Assembly (NCBI RefSeq): GCF_030371585.1
Contig: NZ_JAUDCE010000030.1
From: Megamonas hypermegale_A
GTDB taxonomy: Bacteria; Bacillota; Negativicutes; Selenomonadales; Selenomonadaceae
Strand: one strand, 5' to 3'
DNA: 30,190 nucleotides
Shown: one piece after another, positions 1-7,846 of the stretch
Position numbering within the stretch: position 1 is the first letter of the stretch
How the letters are laid out: each line of letters opens with the position of its first letter
The notes under the pieces: model-generated
What the model saw: the letters and a program-made list of their open reading frames with translations, nothing else
The model's database searches: none
Told to the model about the DNA's origin: nothing
Position numbers and translations under genes: made by a program

Positions 1-2223
1 CCATTATTTAAATATGATAAAGGATTTAATAATACAAGACATTCAATGTTATCGGCGATAATATATATTGATTATTTTAGATATGATGTTCTTAGTGATT
101 TATCAGAAGAATTGATAGATATTTTAGAACCTTTTGTATTGTATCATGCTTATATTATCAGCAGACATCACAGTGATTTAAATGATTTTGAAATATTTAC
201 AAGTCAGTTAAAAATGGATTTAACTATTGAACTTATAGATATTTTAAATAATAGCGGTGTTTATAAAAAAGAAATAGAATGGTATGTAGACGATATATTT
301 AAGATGGAAGAATATTTTTTAAATGATGAAGATAATTATGAAAGAAGGGATTTGTATCGATATATATATGGAAGAATGCTGTATTCGTTGCTTGTTGCCA
401 GTGATTATTATGCGACCGGTGAATTTGAAAACGGAGCGGAATTCAAGCAGGATGGAGATATAGATGATATAAGCAAATGGAAAGAGGTTTATGAGAGCAC
501 ATCATTGATGAAAAGTATACGTGCTTATCAGCAGAATAATTTTCCGCAAGATGAACGGAAATTACAAGAAGTTAGAGATATAAACGTTCTGCGCAGTGAG
601 ATTTTTTGCGAAGCGGAAGCGGTGCTTAGTGATGAATATAAGAATAACATATTTTATCTGGAAGCGCCGACCGGCAGCGGCAAGAGCAATACGGCGATTA
701 ATTTGAGCTTTAAACTGATGGAATTGGATAGAAGATTAAAGAAAATATTTTATGTATATCCGTTTAATACACTTGTTGAACAGAATACGGAAACTTTAGA
801 GAATATATTTGCTCAAAATCAGTCTATAATGCAAAGTATCGCTGTGCTCAATTCATTGACACCGATTAAAATAGATAAACAAAGTGAAAATGAAGATAAT
901 GTATATCAGCAGGCGTTGTTTGACCGGCAGTTTTTGAATTATCCTATGGTACTTACAACACATGTGAATTTATTCGAAACATTATTCGGTGACAAACAAA
1001 AGGCAGTATTCGGTTTTTATCAATTAGCAAATAGTGTGATTGTACTGGATGAAATTCAGAGTTATAAAAATACGCTTTGGCAGAGGATTATAAGCTATTT
1101 AAAAGCTGCAGCAGAATTGTTGAATATGAAAATCATCATTATGTCTGCTACTTTACCTGATTTTGATAAATTTTCGCATCATCAGAATGCTGCTTCGGTA
1201 TTATTGAAAAATACACGCAAATATTTCAACAACAGTATTTTTAAAAATCGAGTGGAAGTATCGTATGAAATTTTAGATAAAACGGATTTAAAGGGCGAAC
1301 AGTTGGAAGATTATTTGCAGGAACACATAAAACAGCAGATACAAGACGGCAGGCACATAATGATTGAGTTTATAAAAAAATCAACAGCACATCGTTTTTG
1401 GGAAAAATTAAAAGAGGATGAAAATATAAATTGTGCTATAGAACTTCTTTCTGGTGATGACAGTATGGCAGAACGCAAGCGGATTTTGCAGAGAGTAAAA
1501 ACGAGCAAAGAGGCTTTAATTCTGGTTTCCACTCAAGTTATTGAGGCAGGTGTCGACATTGATATGGATTTGGGCTATAAGGATATTTCTAAGCTGGACA
1601 GTGAAGAACAGTTTATGGGGCGTATAAACCGTTCATGCAGAAAATCGGGCAAAGTATATTTCTTTAATTTGGACAAAGCCAGAAGTATTTATAAAAATGA
1701 TGTTAGAAATAATACGGAATTAACGTTGGCTGATGAAGCAATGCGAAAAGCGTTGGCAGAAAAAGATTTTAGTGAATATTATAATAGAGTGTTAGCTATA
1801 CTCGAAAGAAATTATAGAGCAGAATATAACGCATTTTTTAATAGTATACAAAATTTAGAGTGGGAAAAAATATCAGAACAGATGAAACTGATAGATGATG
1901 ATGCTTGGAGTATGACGGTATATCTGGCTAGACAAATTAAGAATGAACAGGGAGATGTTATTGACGGCGCAGAACTTTGGGAAAAATATAGAGAACTGTT
2001 GCAGGATTATTCGATGAGCTATGCAGAAAATAAAGTAAAACTTTCGTACGTTACAGCGCAAATGGCGGAATTTATGTATCAAGTTAAGAAGGTTTTATTA
2101 AACCATGATGAAAAAATAGGTAGTATTACTTATATTGAAGATGGCGATAAGTATTTTGATGGAGGAAAATTAAATCGTGCTAGAATTCAAGGCGAAGAGA
2201 GTGATTTTATAGATTTTGTTTAA
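1..2223 (+). CDS. cas3: CRISPR-associated helicase/nuclease Cas3, type I-B, 5' end outside window
   Basis: Cas3 is the effector nuclease-helicase of type I CRISPR interference: it is recruited to the Cascade R-loop, nicks the displaced strand and unwinds and degrades target DNA. The reading frame is open from base 1. The first ATG (46) is internal, because the codons before it read KGFNNTRHS, the HD-domain histidine segment that Cas3 proteins carry well inside the N-terminal nuclease domain. The gene is therefore cut by the window edge, with the first HD motif missing. Helicase motifs follow in order: Walker A APTGSGKSN near base 664, motif II as DEIQ near 1050 (in place of DExH), motif III SATLP near 1144, and motif VI QFMGRINRS near 1611. 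cas4 starts 14 bp after the stop. The gene is AT-rich. Family assignment is secure; subtype I-B rests on the cas3-cas4-cas1-cas2 order. Confidence 0.93.
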   Translation, partial: PLFKYDKGFNNTRHSMLSAIIYIDYFRYDVLSDLSEELIDILEPFVLYHAYIISRHHSDLNDFEIFTSQLKMDLTIELIDILNNSGVYKKEIEWYVDDIFKMEEYFLNDEDNYERRDLYRYIYGRMLYSLLVASDYYATGEFENGAEFKQDGDIDDISKWKEVYESTSLMKSIRAYQQNNFPQDERKLQEVRDINVLRSEIFCEAEAVLSDEYKNNIFYLEAPTGSGKSNTAINLSFKLMELDRRLKKIFYVYPFNTLVEQNTETLENIFAQNQSIMQSIAVLNSLTPIKIDKQSENEDNVYQQALFDRQFLNYPMVLTTHVNLFETLFGDKQKAVFGFYQLANSVIVLDEIQSYKNTLWQRIISYLKAAAELLNMKIIIMSATLPDFDKFSHHQNAASVLLKNTRKYFNNSIFKNRVEVSYEILDKTDLKGEQLEDYLQEHIKQQIQDGRHIMIEFIKKSTAHRFWEKLKEDENINCAIELLSGDDSMAERKRILQRVKTSKEALILVSTQVIEAGVDIDMDLGYKDISKLDSEEQFMGRINRSCRKSGKVYFFNLDKARSIYKNDVRNNTELTLADEAMRKALAEKDFSEYYNRVLAILERNYRAEYNAFFNSIQNLEWEKISEQMKLIDDDAWSMTVYLARQIKNEQGDVIDGAELWEKYRELLQDYSMSYAENKVKLSYVTAQMAEFMYQVKKVLLNHDEKIGSITYIEDGDKYFDGGKLNRARIQGEESDFIDFV

Positions 2224-2237
2224 AAGAGGGTGAAATT

Positions 2238-2729
2238 ATGCAGATTAATGGAACATTGGTAAATTATTATTTTCATTGTAAAAGGCAGTGTTATTTATTC
2301 GGCAACCGCATAGATTTTGAGGACAATAGTGAAGATGTGAATATCGGTAAGGCTTTGCATGAAGAAAGAGCTACACAGGATAATAATGAACTTGCTTTAG
2401 AAAATATCAGATTAGATAAGATTACGGAAGAATATGTAACGGAAACAAAAAAATCCGATGCTGATGTAGAAGCAGCAAAATGGCAGCTTATATTGTATTT
2501 GAAGATATTGAAAGATAAGGGTATTGTGCGGAAAGGAAGATTGGAATTTATTGAAAAAAAGAAAACGAACAAGGAGGTAATAATTATTGAGCTTACAAAA
2601 GAATTAGAGCAGCAGTTGGAAAAACATATTAAAGAAATTGAAAAATTATTGGAACAAGATGAAATTCCGGCAGTATTAAATAAAAGAAGCTGTAAAAAAT
2701 GTGCGTATTATGAATTTTGTTATATTTAA
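2238..2729 (+). CDS. cas4: CRISPR-associated protein Cas4 (type I-B)
   Basis: Cas4 is a RecB-family Fe-S nuclease that works with Cas1-Cas2 in adaptation, trimming prespacers and selecting the PAM. At 163 aa it has the normal length for I-B Cas4. Cysteines that can hold the 4Fe-4S cluster are C14/C18 at the N terminus and C152, C155 and C161 at the C terminus. The nuclease core shows H41 in the GKALHE segment, D60, the E-x-K pair E69/K71 and Q83 in WQLILYL. The start is supported by GAGGG upstream of ATG 2238. The gene lies 14 bp after cas3 and 17 bp before cas1, so it is almost certainly co-transcribed with them. No key residue appears missing. Confidence 0.93.
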   Translation: MQINGTLVNYYFHCKRQCYLFGNRIDFEDNSEDVNIGKALHEERATQDNNELALENIRLDKITEEYVTETKKSDADVEAAKWQLILYLKILKDKGIVRKGRLEFIEKKKTNKEVIIIELTKELEQQLEKHIKEIEKLLEQDEIPAVLNKRSCKKCAYYEFCYI

Positions 2730-2746
2730 ATTAAGGAGAAAATATT

Positions 2747-3748
2747 ATGAATGGCGAAGTGCAATATATTAGTTCGATGGGTGAACTTGTTCGTAAAGAT
2801 AATACATTACAATTTAGAAATAATGAAAAACATAAAAATTTACCTGTTGAAATAATTAAAGAGATTTATTGCTTGAATGAAATAACTGTAAATAGTAAGT
2901 TGTTGGATTTTCTTGCTCGTAAAGGTATTATATTGCATTTTTTTAACTATTATGGTTATTATAGCGGCACTTTTTACCCGAAAGATAAATATCGAAGCGG
3001 AAAATTACTAATAAAACAAGTAAATAAATTTCAAAATAACAGATTAGATATAGCTAAAACTATTGTGCGCGGGATAGGAATTAATATTTATGAAGTGCTG
3101 TACCATTATTATAAGCATGGAAAATCGGGAGTAAAAGAAACGGTAGATTGGATACGTAAAGAGTTTTATACCAATGTGGAAAAAGCAGATAATATAAAAG
3201 TTTTGCTCGCTGTTGAAGGTGAATTATGGCTTAAATTTTATGCTGCGTTTAAATATTTTTTGCCGGAAGATTTTATTATGAGCAAAAGAGTGAAAAGAAA
3301 ACCGGATAATCCGATAAATGCCTTGATATCTTTTGGCAACAGCCTTTTATATGCTAAGACTGTCGCAGTGATATATGAAACACATCTTGATCAGCGTATA
3401 AGTTTTTTACATGAACCGACAGAAACGAGATTTTCACTGAGTTTGGATATCAGTGAAATTTTTAAGCCGGTAATTGTATTCAGGACGATTTTTGATTTAG
3501 TAAATAATCGAAAAATACAAGTAGAAAAACATTTTGATCAAAAAATGAAATACTGTTTATTAAATGAGGAAGGCAGAGAAATTTTTATTAGAGCTTTTGA
3601 AGGCCGTCTGGAAAGTACATTTCAGCATCCAACATTGAAAAGAAAAACCTCTTATCGTAACGCTATAAGGCTGGATTGCTATAAATTAGAGAAATATATT
3701 ATGGATGAACAGGAGTTTATACCATTTAGTTTGAAGGCGGGATATTAA
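2747..3748 (+). CDS. cas1: CRISPR-associated endonuclease Cas1 (type I-B)
   Basis: Cas1 is the integrase subunit of the Cas1-Cas2 complex that inserts new spacers at the leader end of the array. The 333-aa product matches the I-B (HMARI-like) Cas1 subfamily in layout: an N-terminal beta domain (about residues 1-80) and a helical catalytic domain. Likely metal ligands are E157 (VEGELW), H222 (FLHEP) and D234 (SLDISEIFKP); NALISFGNSLLY is a family landmark. An AAGGAG ribosome-binding site precedes ATG 2747. The stop codon overlaps the cas2 start by one base (TAATG), which indicates translational coupling. The protein looks intact. Confidence 0.95.
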   Translation: MNGEVQYISSMGELVRKDNTLQFRNNEKHKNLPVEIIKEIYCLNEITVNSKLLDFLARKGIILHFFNYYGYYSGTFYPKDKYRSGKLLIKQVNKFQNNRLDIAKTIVRGIGINIYEVLYHYYKHGKSGVKETVDWIRKEFYTNVEKADNIKVLLAVEGELWLKFYAAFKYFLPEDFIMSKRVKRKPDNPINALISFGNSLLYAKTVAVIYETHLDQRISFLHEPTETRFSLSLDISEIFKPVIVFRTIFDLVNNRKIQVEKHFDQKMKYCLLNEEGREIFIRAFEGRLESTFQHPTLKRKTSYRNAIRLDCYKLEKYIMDEQEFIPFSLKAGY

Positions 3749-4038
3749 TGGCTAAAAACTATAATTACAATTATGCTTTTGTATTTTATGATGTGAGTGA
3801 AAAACGGGTACAAAAAGTTTTTAAAATATGCAAAAAATATCTATTCCATTTTCAAAACTCGGTATTCAGAGGAGAAATAACTCCTTCTAAATTGATACGG
3901 TTGAAAAATGAATTGAAAAGTGTAATTGTTGATGAGGAAGATTTTGTTTGTATTATAAAACTGATGAATGATAATGTTTTTGGTGAAGAATTTATAGGCC
4001 AAAAAGGCGTAGAAAAAGGAGATTTCTTGTTCATATAA
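3748..4038 (+). CDS. cas2: CRISPR-associated endoribonuclease-fold protein Cas2
   Basis: Cas2 is the small ferredoxin-fold dimer that bridges two Cas1 dimers during spacer integration. The 96-aa product has the usual length. The first strand ends in FVFYDVS with the conserved D15, and a basic helix follows (KRVQKVFKICKKY). The start codon shares a base with the cas1 stop, and there is no separate ribosome-binding site, so expression depends on cas1 translation. The gene ends 185 bp before the first CRISPR repeat; that gap holds a 100-bp inverted-repeat element and a promoter-like sequence. It is the last cas gene of the locus. Confidence 0.93.
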   Translation: MAKNYNYNYAFVFYDVSEKRVQKVFKICKKYLFHFQNSVFRGEITPSKLIRLKNELKSVIVDEEDFVCIIKLMNDNVFGEEFIGQKGVEKGDFLFI

Positions 4039-4048
4039 GTAGTAAAAT

Positions 4049-4148
4049 TACCAGGCGGAAATCTTGTCAAACGAGAGAAAACCCTTATAAATAAAGGAGT
4101 TATCGCAAATCGTATCAGCTACAAGGAGAAGCAGGTTTCCGCCTGGTA
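4049..4148. repeat. 100-bp inverted-repeat element between cas2 and the array
   Basis: Perfect 13-bp terminal inverted repeats (TACCAGGCGGAAA at the left, its complement at the right; 14 bp if the next base pair is counted) enclose 74 bp. AAAAT lies immediately outside both ends (4044-4048 and 4149-4153), which could be a 5-bp target duplication but is A-rich enough to arise by chance. As RNA it would fold into a long outer stem, an inner CTTGT/ACAAG stem (4063-4067 with 4121-4125) and a small CCTTAT/ATAAAGG hairpin. There is no ORF and no similarity to the CRISPR repeat. It could be a small mobile element or a structured RNA; the sequence does not decide between them. Confidence 0.6.
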
Positions 4149-4164
4149 AAAATAGAGAAAAAAC

Positions 4165-4193
4165 TTGTAATATCAAGCTTTTTAAAGTATAGT
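4165..4193 (+). promoter_or_regulatory. Candidate leader promoter of the CRISPR array
   Basis: TTGTAA (4165-4170), a 17-bp spacer and TATAGT (4188-4193) form a plausible sigma-70 promoter. The predicted start is about 25 bp before the first repeat (4224). This fits a leader on the cas2 side and rightward transcription. The assignment comes from motif match only. Confidence 0.45.
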
Positions 4194-4223
4194 ATTGACA
4201 TAAAGCCTTTAAATACGTAGGGT

Positions 4224-5985
4224 GTTTAACCTTAACATTGGTTGTATTTGAATTGGCAGTTTCCAATTTTGTCCGGTTTATAGTATTAGTTTAACCTTAA
4301 CATTGGTTGTATTTGAATTATTCACCCTCTGTAAAATCTGGTGTAAAACGATAGGGTTTAACCTTAACATTGGTTGTATTTGAATATAAAATATAGGCTC
4401 ACAAACAATTTAATATAGAGAGTTTAACCTTAACATTGGTTGTATTTGAATTAGGGGGTGATATTCGAAGTTGCGCCGGAGATACCTGGTGTTTAACCTT
4501 AACATTGGTTGTATTTGAATATAGGGGGTTTATCCCCCTATCTAATATCTAATATTAAGTTTAACCTTAACATTGGTTGTATTTGAATTGTCATAAACCG
4601 CATAAGCTTTCATGTTCATTATTAAAGTTTAACCTTAACATTGGTTGTATTTGAATTTTTAAGCCCCCTGACTTAGAACCGTTTAAGTATAGTTTAACCT
4701 TAACATTGGTTGTATTTGAATTGCACGCATCTAATCGCCCATTGCCTAGATTTTTCAGTGTTTAACCTTAACATTGGTTGTATTTGAATAAAGCACCTCA
4801 CATTACATATAAAGTTGTCAGAAAAGTTTAACCTTAACATTGGTTGTATTTGAATTCGCCACTGGCACATAGGACATAAACGCATGCGGCAGTTTAACCT
4901 TAACATTGGTTGTATTTGAATGGTTGAACCGACCAATACCAGAGATTACAACAGAGAGTTTAACCTTAACATTGGTTGTATTTGAATAGATTAAGAGCGT
5001 CTCGAATGTTTCAGAAAACGCTCCGTTTAACCTTAACATTGGTTGTATTTGAATATTGTACAGGCACACCCTGTATATACCATACATTCGGTGTTTAACC
5101 TTAACATTGGTTGTATTTGAATAGAGTATCGTTTTTCTATTGGTGGCCATAATATAAAGTTTAACCTTAACATTGGTTGTATTTGAATAATAGGCGTGAA
5201 CCCAATAAAGACGCGGGATAGCGGGTTTAACCTTAACATTGGTTGTATTTGAATCTTTCACTATACTAAATATAGGGGGTGTTTTTTTATGTTTAACCTT
5301 AACATTGGTTGTATTTGAATCTTTTTTTGGGGGTGGGAAAATTAACTATAGTTTAGTTTAACCTTAACATTGGTTGTATTTGAATGAAATTCTGAAAATT
5401 TGAGGTGTGAAATGAACCAGCAACTGTTTAACCTTAACATTGGTTGTATTTGAATATTCACTATCCGTAACATATTCTGCTTGTGTTTCTGTTTAACCTT
5501 AACATTGGTTGTATTTGAATTATTCAGTTTCTATTCTGGTATCTATACGCAGTTTGTTTAACCTTAACATTGGTTGTATTTGAATTCTTTAAATCCTCCT
5601 AAAATCGTTTCTAAGCCATTTTTGTTTAGCCTTAACATTGGTTGTATTTGAATTAAAGATATCCGGCAACTACGGAAAGCGATAAACAAAGTTTAACCTT
5701 AACATTGGTTGTATTTGAATCGTTTTATATCGATGAGGTTTTACCGGGCGATACTTTGTTTAACCTTAACATTGGTTGTATTTGAATTCGAGCACTTCAC
5801 CTGTCGGCTCATCGGCGGGAACAGTTTAACCTTAACATTGGTTGTATTTGAATAGCATTATAATCCCGTTCGTGTTGTAGGTAATCTGTGTTTAACCTTA
5901 ACATTGGTTGTATTTGAATTGCGCTATGCTAGGTCTACTACGTCCGAATGTTTTTGTTTAACCTTAACATTAGTTGTATTTAAAA
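4224..5985 (+). CRISPR. Type I-B CRISPR array, 27 repeats / 26 spacers
   Basis: The 30-bp repeat begins GTTTAACCTT and ends GTATTTGAAT. Repeat starts counted by hand: 4224, 4289, 4356, 4422, 4491, 4559, 4627, 4692, 4760, 4826, 4892, 4958, 5025, 5093, 5159, 5225, 5291, 5356, 5426, 5491, 5556, 5624, 5691, 5758, 5824, 5890, 5956. Spacers are 35-40 bp, mostly 35-38. Repeat 22 (5624) carries one substitution (GTTTAGCC). The last repeat (5956-5985) is degenerate, with ATTAG for ATTGG and a changed 3' end (TTTAAAA), which marks the trailer end and places the leader at the cas2 side. I saw no duplicated spacers by eye. Together with cas3-cas4-cas1-cas2 the locus appears complete on this side. Confidence 0.98.
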
Positions 5986-6017
5986 GAAGTGAGATATTGT
6001 GGAAGATTAGTTAATGG

Positions 6018-6033
6018 TCAATATCGATATTGA
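6018..6033. other. Perfect 16-bp palindrome just beyond the array
   Basis: TCAATATCGATATTGA equals its own reverse complement and lies 33 bp past the last repeat, inside an otherwise featureless AT-rich stretch (5986-6064). It has the form of an operator for a dimeric regulator, but there is no adjacent promoter I can define. A chance origin is possible. Confidence 0.35.
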
Positions 6034-6065
6034 GGTCGATTATTTTGTATGCAATGAGTATATAA

Positions 6066-6101
6066 AAAAGCTCTGATTGTTATATAGCAATCAGAGCTTT
6101 T
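6066..6101. terminator. Bidirectional rho-independent terminator
   Basis: A 14-bp perfect stem (AAAAGCTCTGATTG paired with its complement at 6088-6101) closes an 8-base loop, with A-runs on the left and T-runs on the right. It lies between the CRISPR array (plus) and the convergent deacylase gene (minus), so it can end both transcripts. Confidence 0.88.
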
Positions 6102-6106
6102 TGTGT

Positions 6107-6580
6107 TCAGTTTTTGCTGATATCTATCCATTCAACGGCTTGGGAATATTTTTCCAGTTCCGGAATGGTGAGTTCGATGGCACTGTTTCGGCTGCCACAG
6201 GCGGGATATACTTTTTCAAATCGTTTTAAGGATTCATCAAGATATACTTTTACGCCATCTTTGGAAGCAAACGGGCAGACACCGCCGATAGGAAATCCGG
6301 TAAGAGCTTCCACTTCATCGCCTTTCAGCATGGTGGCTTTTTTGTGAAATTTTTCCTTGAATTTGCGATTGTCGATGCGGACATCGCCTGCCATTACGAC
6401 GAGAATGGCTTTGTCATCCAATTTGAACGACATTGTTTTGGCGATATGGGCTTCTTCGCAGTGAAGCGCCTGCGCAGCTTCTGCAACGGTAGCACTGGAA
6501 ACGGGAAATTCCATGACTTTGTCTTCCATGTTGAACTGTTTGAAATACGTTTTCACTTTATCGATTGACAAAATAATCAT
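6107..6580 (-). CDS. YbaK/ProX-type aminoacyl-tRNA deacylase
   Basis: The product belongs to the YbaK / prolyl-tRNA-synthetase-associated-domain family, free-standing editing proteins that hydrolyse mischarged aminoacyl-tRNA (Cys-tRNAPro, Ala-tRNAPro or related). The 157-aa chain is essentially this one domain. K48 in HIAKTMSFK matches the family's catalytic lysine, and FPIGGVCPFAS matches the GGxxP substrate-pocket loop. Which tRNA it edits cannot be told. Start choice is uncertain: AGAAGG lies only one base before ATG 6580, whereas TTG at 6571 gives the family-typical N terminus LSIDKVKTYF and about 10 nt spacing, so 6571 may be the true start. The gene ends at a terminator shared with the CRISPR array. 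It follows the DUF1858 gene on the same strand but beyond that gene's own terminator. Confidence 0.85.
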   Translation of the reverse strand: MIILSIDKVKTYFKQFNMEDKVMEFPVSSATVAEAAQALHCEEAHIAKTMSFKLDDKAILVVMAGDVRIDNRKFKEKFHKKATMLKGDEVEALTGFPIGGVCPFASKDGVKVYLDESLKRFEKVYPACGSRNSAIELTIPELEKYSQAVEWIDISKN

Positions 6581-6627
6581 TCCTTCTTATTGTAATATTG
6601 TAAACACTATGATACCATAGAGAAAAT

Positions 6628-6656
6628 AAAAAAGCCACTAACTGGCAGTCAGTGGC
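6628..6656 (-). terminator. Rho-independent terminator of the DUF1858 gene
   Basis: Read on the minus strand, an 11-bp stem with one mismatch (GCCACTGACTG / CAGTTAGTGGC) is followed directly by TTTTTTATTTT. It begins about 15 bp past the stop of the small gene at 6671-6874. Confidence 0.85.
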
Positions 6657-6670
6657 ATAATTTATGAAGA

Positions 6671-6874
6671 TTAGGCTTCTTTGCTGATAGCAGCGTTTAA
6701 ATCTTCCATGAGCTGGTCAACGTCGATACCGTGAGCCGTAGCGCCCTGTTCGATGTTTTCAAAGTGAGCGGCAGCACAGCCGAGGCAGCCCATACCGGCA
6801 TTTATAAATACTTCTACAGTTTCAGGGTAGTTGCTTACAACTTCCATGATACCCATGTCTTTTGTTAAAGTCAT
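6671..6874 (-). CDS. DUF1858 domain small protein
   Basis: The 67-aa protein matches the DUF1858 family, small domains found alone or fused to redox proteins (the hybrid-cluster-associated disulfide type). The sequence begins TKDMGIMEVVSNYPETVEVFINAGMGC, typical of the family. C30 and C33 in GCLGCAAA form the conserved CxxC, which could act as a redox disulfide or metal site. No function is established. AAGGAG lies 10 nt before ATG 6874. It is a single-gene unit, with its own candidate promoter (6914-6942) and terminator (6628-6656). Confidence 0.85.
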   Translation of the reverse strand: MTLTKDMGIMEVVSNYPETVEVFINAGMGCLGCAAAHFENIEQGATAHGIDVDQLMEDLNAAISKEA

Positions 6875-6913
6875 TTTAAAAGTCTCCTTTTAGATTAATT
6901 TATTTACAGGGGA

Positions 6914-6942
6914 ATTATACCATATTTTTTTTCGTTTGAATA
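6914..6942 (-). promoter_or_regulatory. Candidate promoter of the DUF1858 gene
   Basis: On the minus strand a perfect TATAAT (6914-6919) is preceded at 17 bp by TATTCA (6937-6942), a weak -35 (3 of 6). It stands about 40 bp upstream of the DUF1858 start and is back-to-back with the plus-strand promoter at 6949. Confidence 0.45.
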
Positions 6943-6948
6943 TAGTAA

Positions 6949-6977
6949 TTGATAATTTTTATACTTAGAGTTAAAAT
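6949..6977 (+). promoter_or_regulatory. Candidate promoter of the Lgt-like/deacetylase operon
   Basis: TTGATA (6949-6954), a 17-bp spacer and TAAAAT (6972-6977) are each one mismatch from consensus. The start point would be about 40 bp upstream of the Lgt-like gene. Confidence 0.6.
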
Positions 6978-7024
6978 AAGGAACTGTGTTAAAGTTTGGA
7001 AGATGAACTAAAGAGGGAATGGAT

Positions 7025-7825
7025 ATGGATTTTGTAGCATTTTCGTGGGAAAGTGTAAATGTTTATTGGTATGGTATGGCGATAGGAATTGCCGTGATTG
7101 CCGGTCTTGCAATCTGCCGAGTTAATGTATGGCTGTATAAAGAGAATTTTGATACGGTCGTAAAAATTATGGTATGGGCAATTCCAAGCAGTATCATCGG
7201 TGCAAGGCTTGTTTATGTATTGCAGAATATGGAATATTTTGCTGGTAGTCTTGCCGATATTTTTTGTCTATGGCAAGGCGGATTGTCCGTTTATGGTGCA
7301 TTACTGGCGTTTTTTACCGTTTGTATCGTTTATTTACGCCGGCAGCGTTTATCTGTGTTACATTGGCTGGATTTGATTATGCCGTCTGTCGTATTCGGTC
7401 TGATGATTTTGCAGCTGGTTAATTTTATGATGCAGTTTTCCGTCGGCATGCCGCTGGGCATTGATTTGCCGAACGACCATACTCCGGCGGAATATATCGA
7501 GTATAAGTTCAGACCGTCCGGTTTTGAAGGATATCTGTATTTTCAGCCGGTGGCTTTTTACCAGGCGGTTGTTCATTTTTGCATATTTATTTTGACGGTG
7601 TTGTTGACATTTGTAAATAAGTTCTTTAAATTATTGAATAACGGCACGATTTTTTTGCTGGCGCTGTTTCTGGTCGCCCTGTCGCGTTTTACGCTGGGCT
7701 TTCTGTATTTCAGCGTGGATAGGGACGTTTTATTGTATCCTGTGCAGTGGATTGCGCTGGTTGTGATGATACTGAGCATTTTATTTTATATAGGAAAGAA
7801 CTTTTACAGAGCAAAGAGATTTTAA
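7025..7825 (+). CDS. Divergent Lgt-like membrane protein (prolipoprotein diacylglyceryl transferase family)
   Basis: The product is a 266-aa multi-pass membrane protein whose layout follows Lgt, the enzyme that transfers diacylglycerol to the lipobox cysteine of prolipoproteins. Family landmarks are VYWYGMAIG (13-21), GARLVYVL (59-66), WQGGLSVYG (83-91) and a C-terminal ALSRFTLGF. Several residues needed for Lgt catalysis look replaced. The GGxSFHG histidine is Y90, and the signature GRIGNFIN aligns with LQLVNFMM (129-136), so its essential arginine is Q130. The C-terminal RFxxExxR keeps R but loses E and the second R. I infer a paralogue without normal transferase activity; a true Lgt should be encoded elsewhere. 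I chose ATG 7025 because AGAGGG (7012-7017) is 7 nt away; ATG 7019 would be too close. The deacetylase gene follows 21 bp downstream. Confidence 0.72.
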   Translation: MDFVAFSWESVNVYWYGMAIGIAVIAGLAICRVNVWLYKENFDTVVKIMVWAIPSSIIGARLVYVLQNMEYFAGSLADIFCLWQGGLSVYGALLAFFTVCIVYLRRQRLSVLHWLDLIMPSVVFGLMILQLVNFMMQFSVGMPLGIDLPNDHTPAEYIEYKFRPSGFEGYLYFQPVAFYQAVVHFCIFILTVLLTFVNKFFKLLNNGTIFLLALFLVALSRFTLGFLYFSVDRDVLLYPVQWIALVVMILSILFYIGKNFYRAKRF

Positions 7826-7846
7826 GGAAAGAGAGTAGAAATATTC

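Noticed and set aside
46..48. ATG 46 as the start of cas3
   Set aside because: The frame is open upstream to base 1 and the residues before it match the Cas3 HD-domain histidine segment, so the gene is cut by the window edge.
4039..4223. CreTA-like toxin-antitoxin RNA pair in the I-B locus
   Set aside because: No degenerate CRISPR-repeat-like sequence and no start codon behind the AAAGGAG or ACAAGGAG motifs could be found.
4700..5261. Minus-strand open frames with repeated NTTNVKVK / IQPMLRLN units
   Set aside because: They are translations of the CRISPR repeat on the opposite strand, not repeat proteins.
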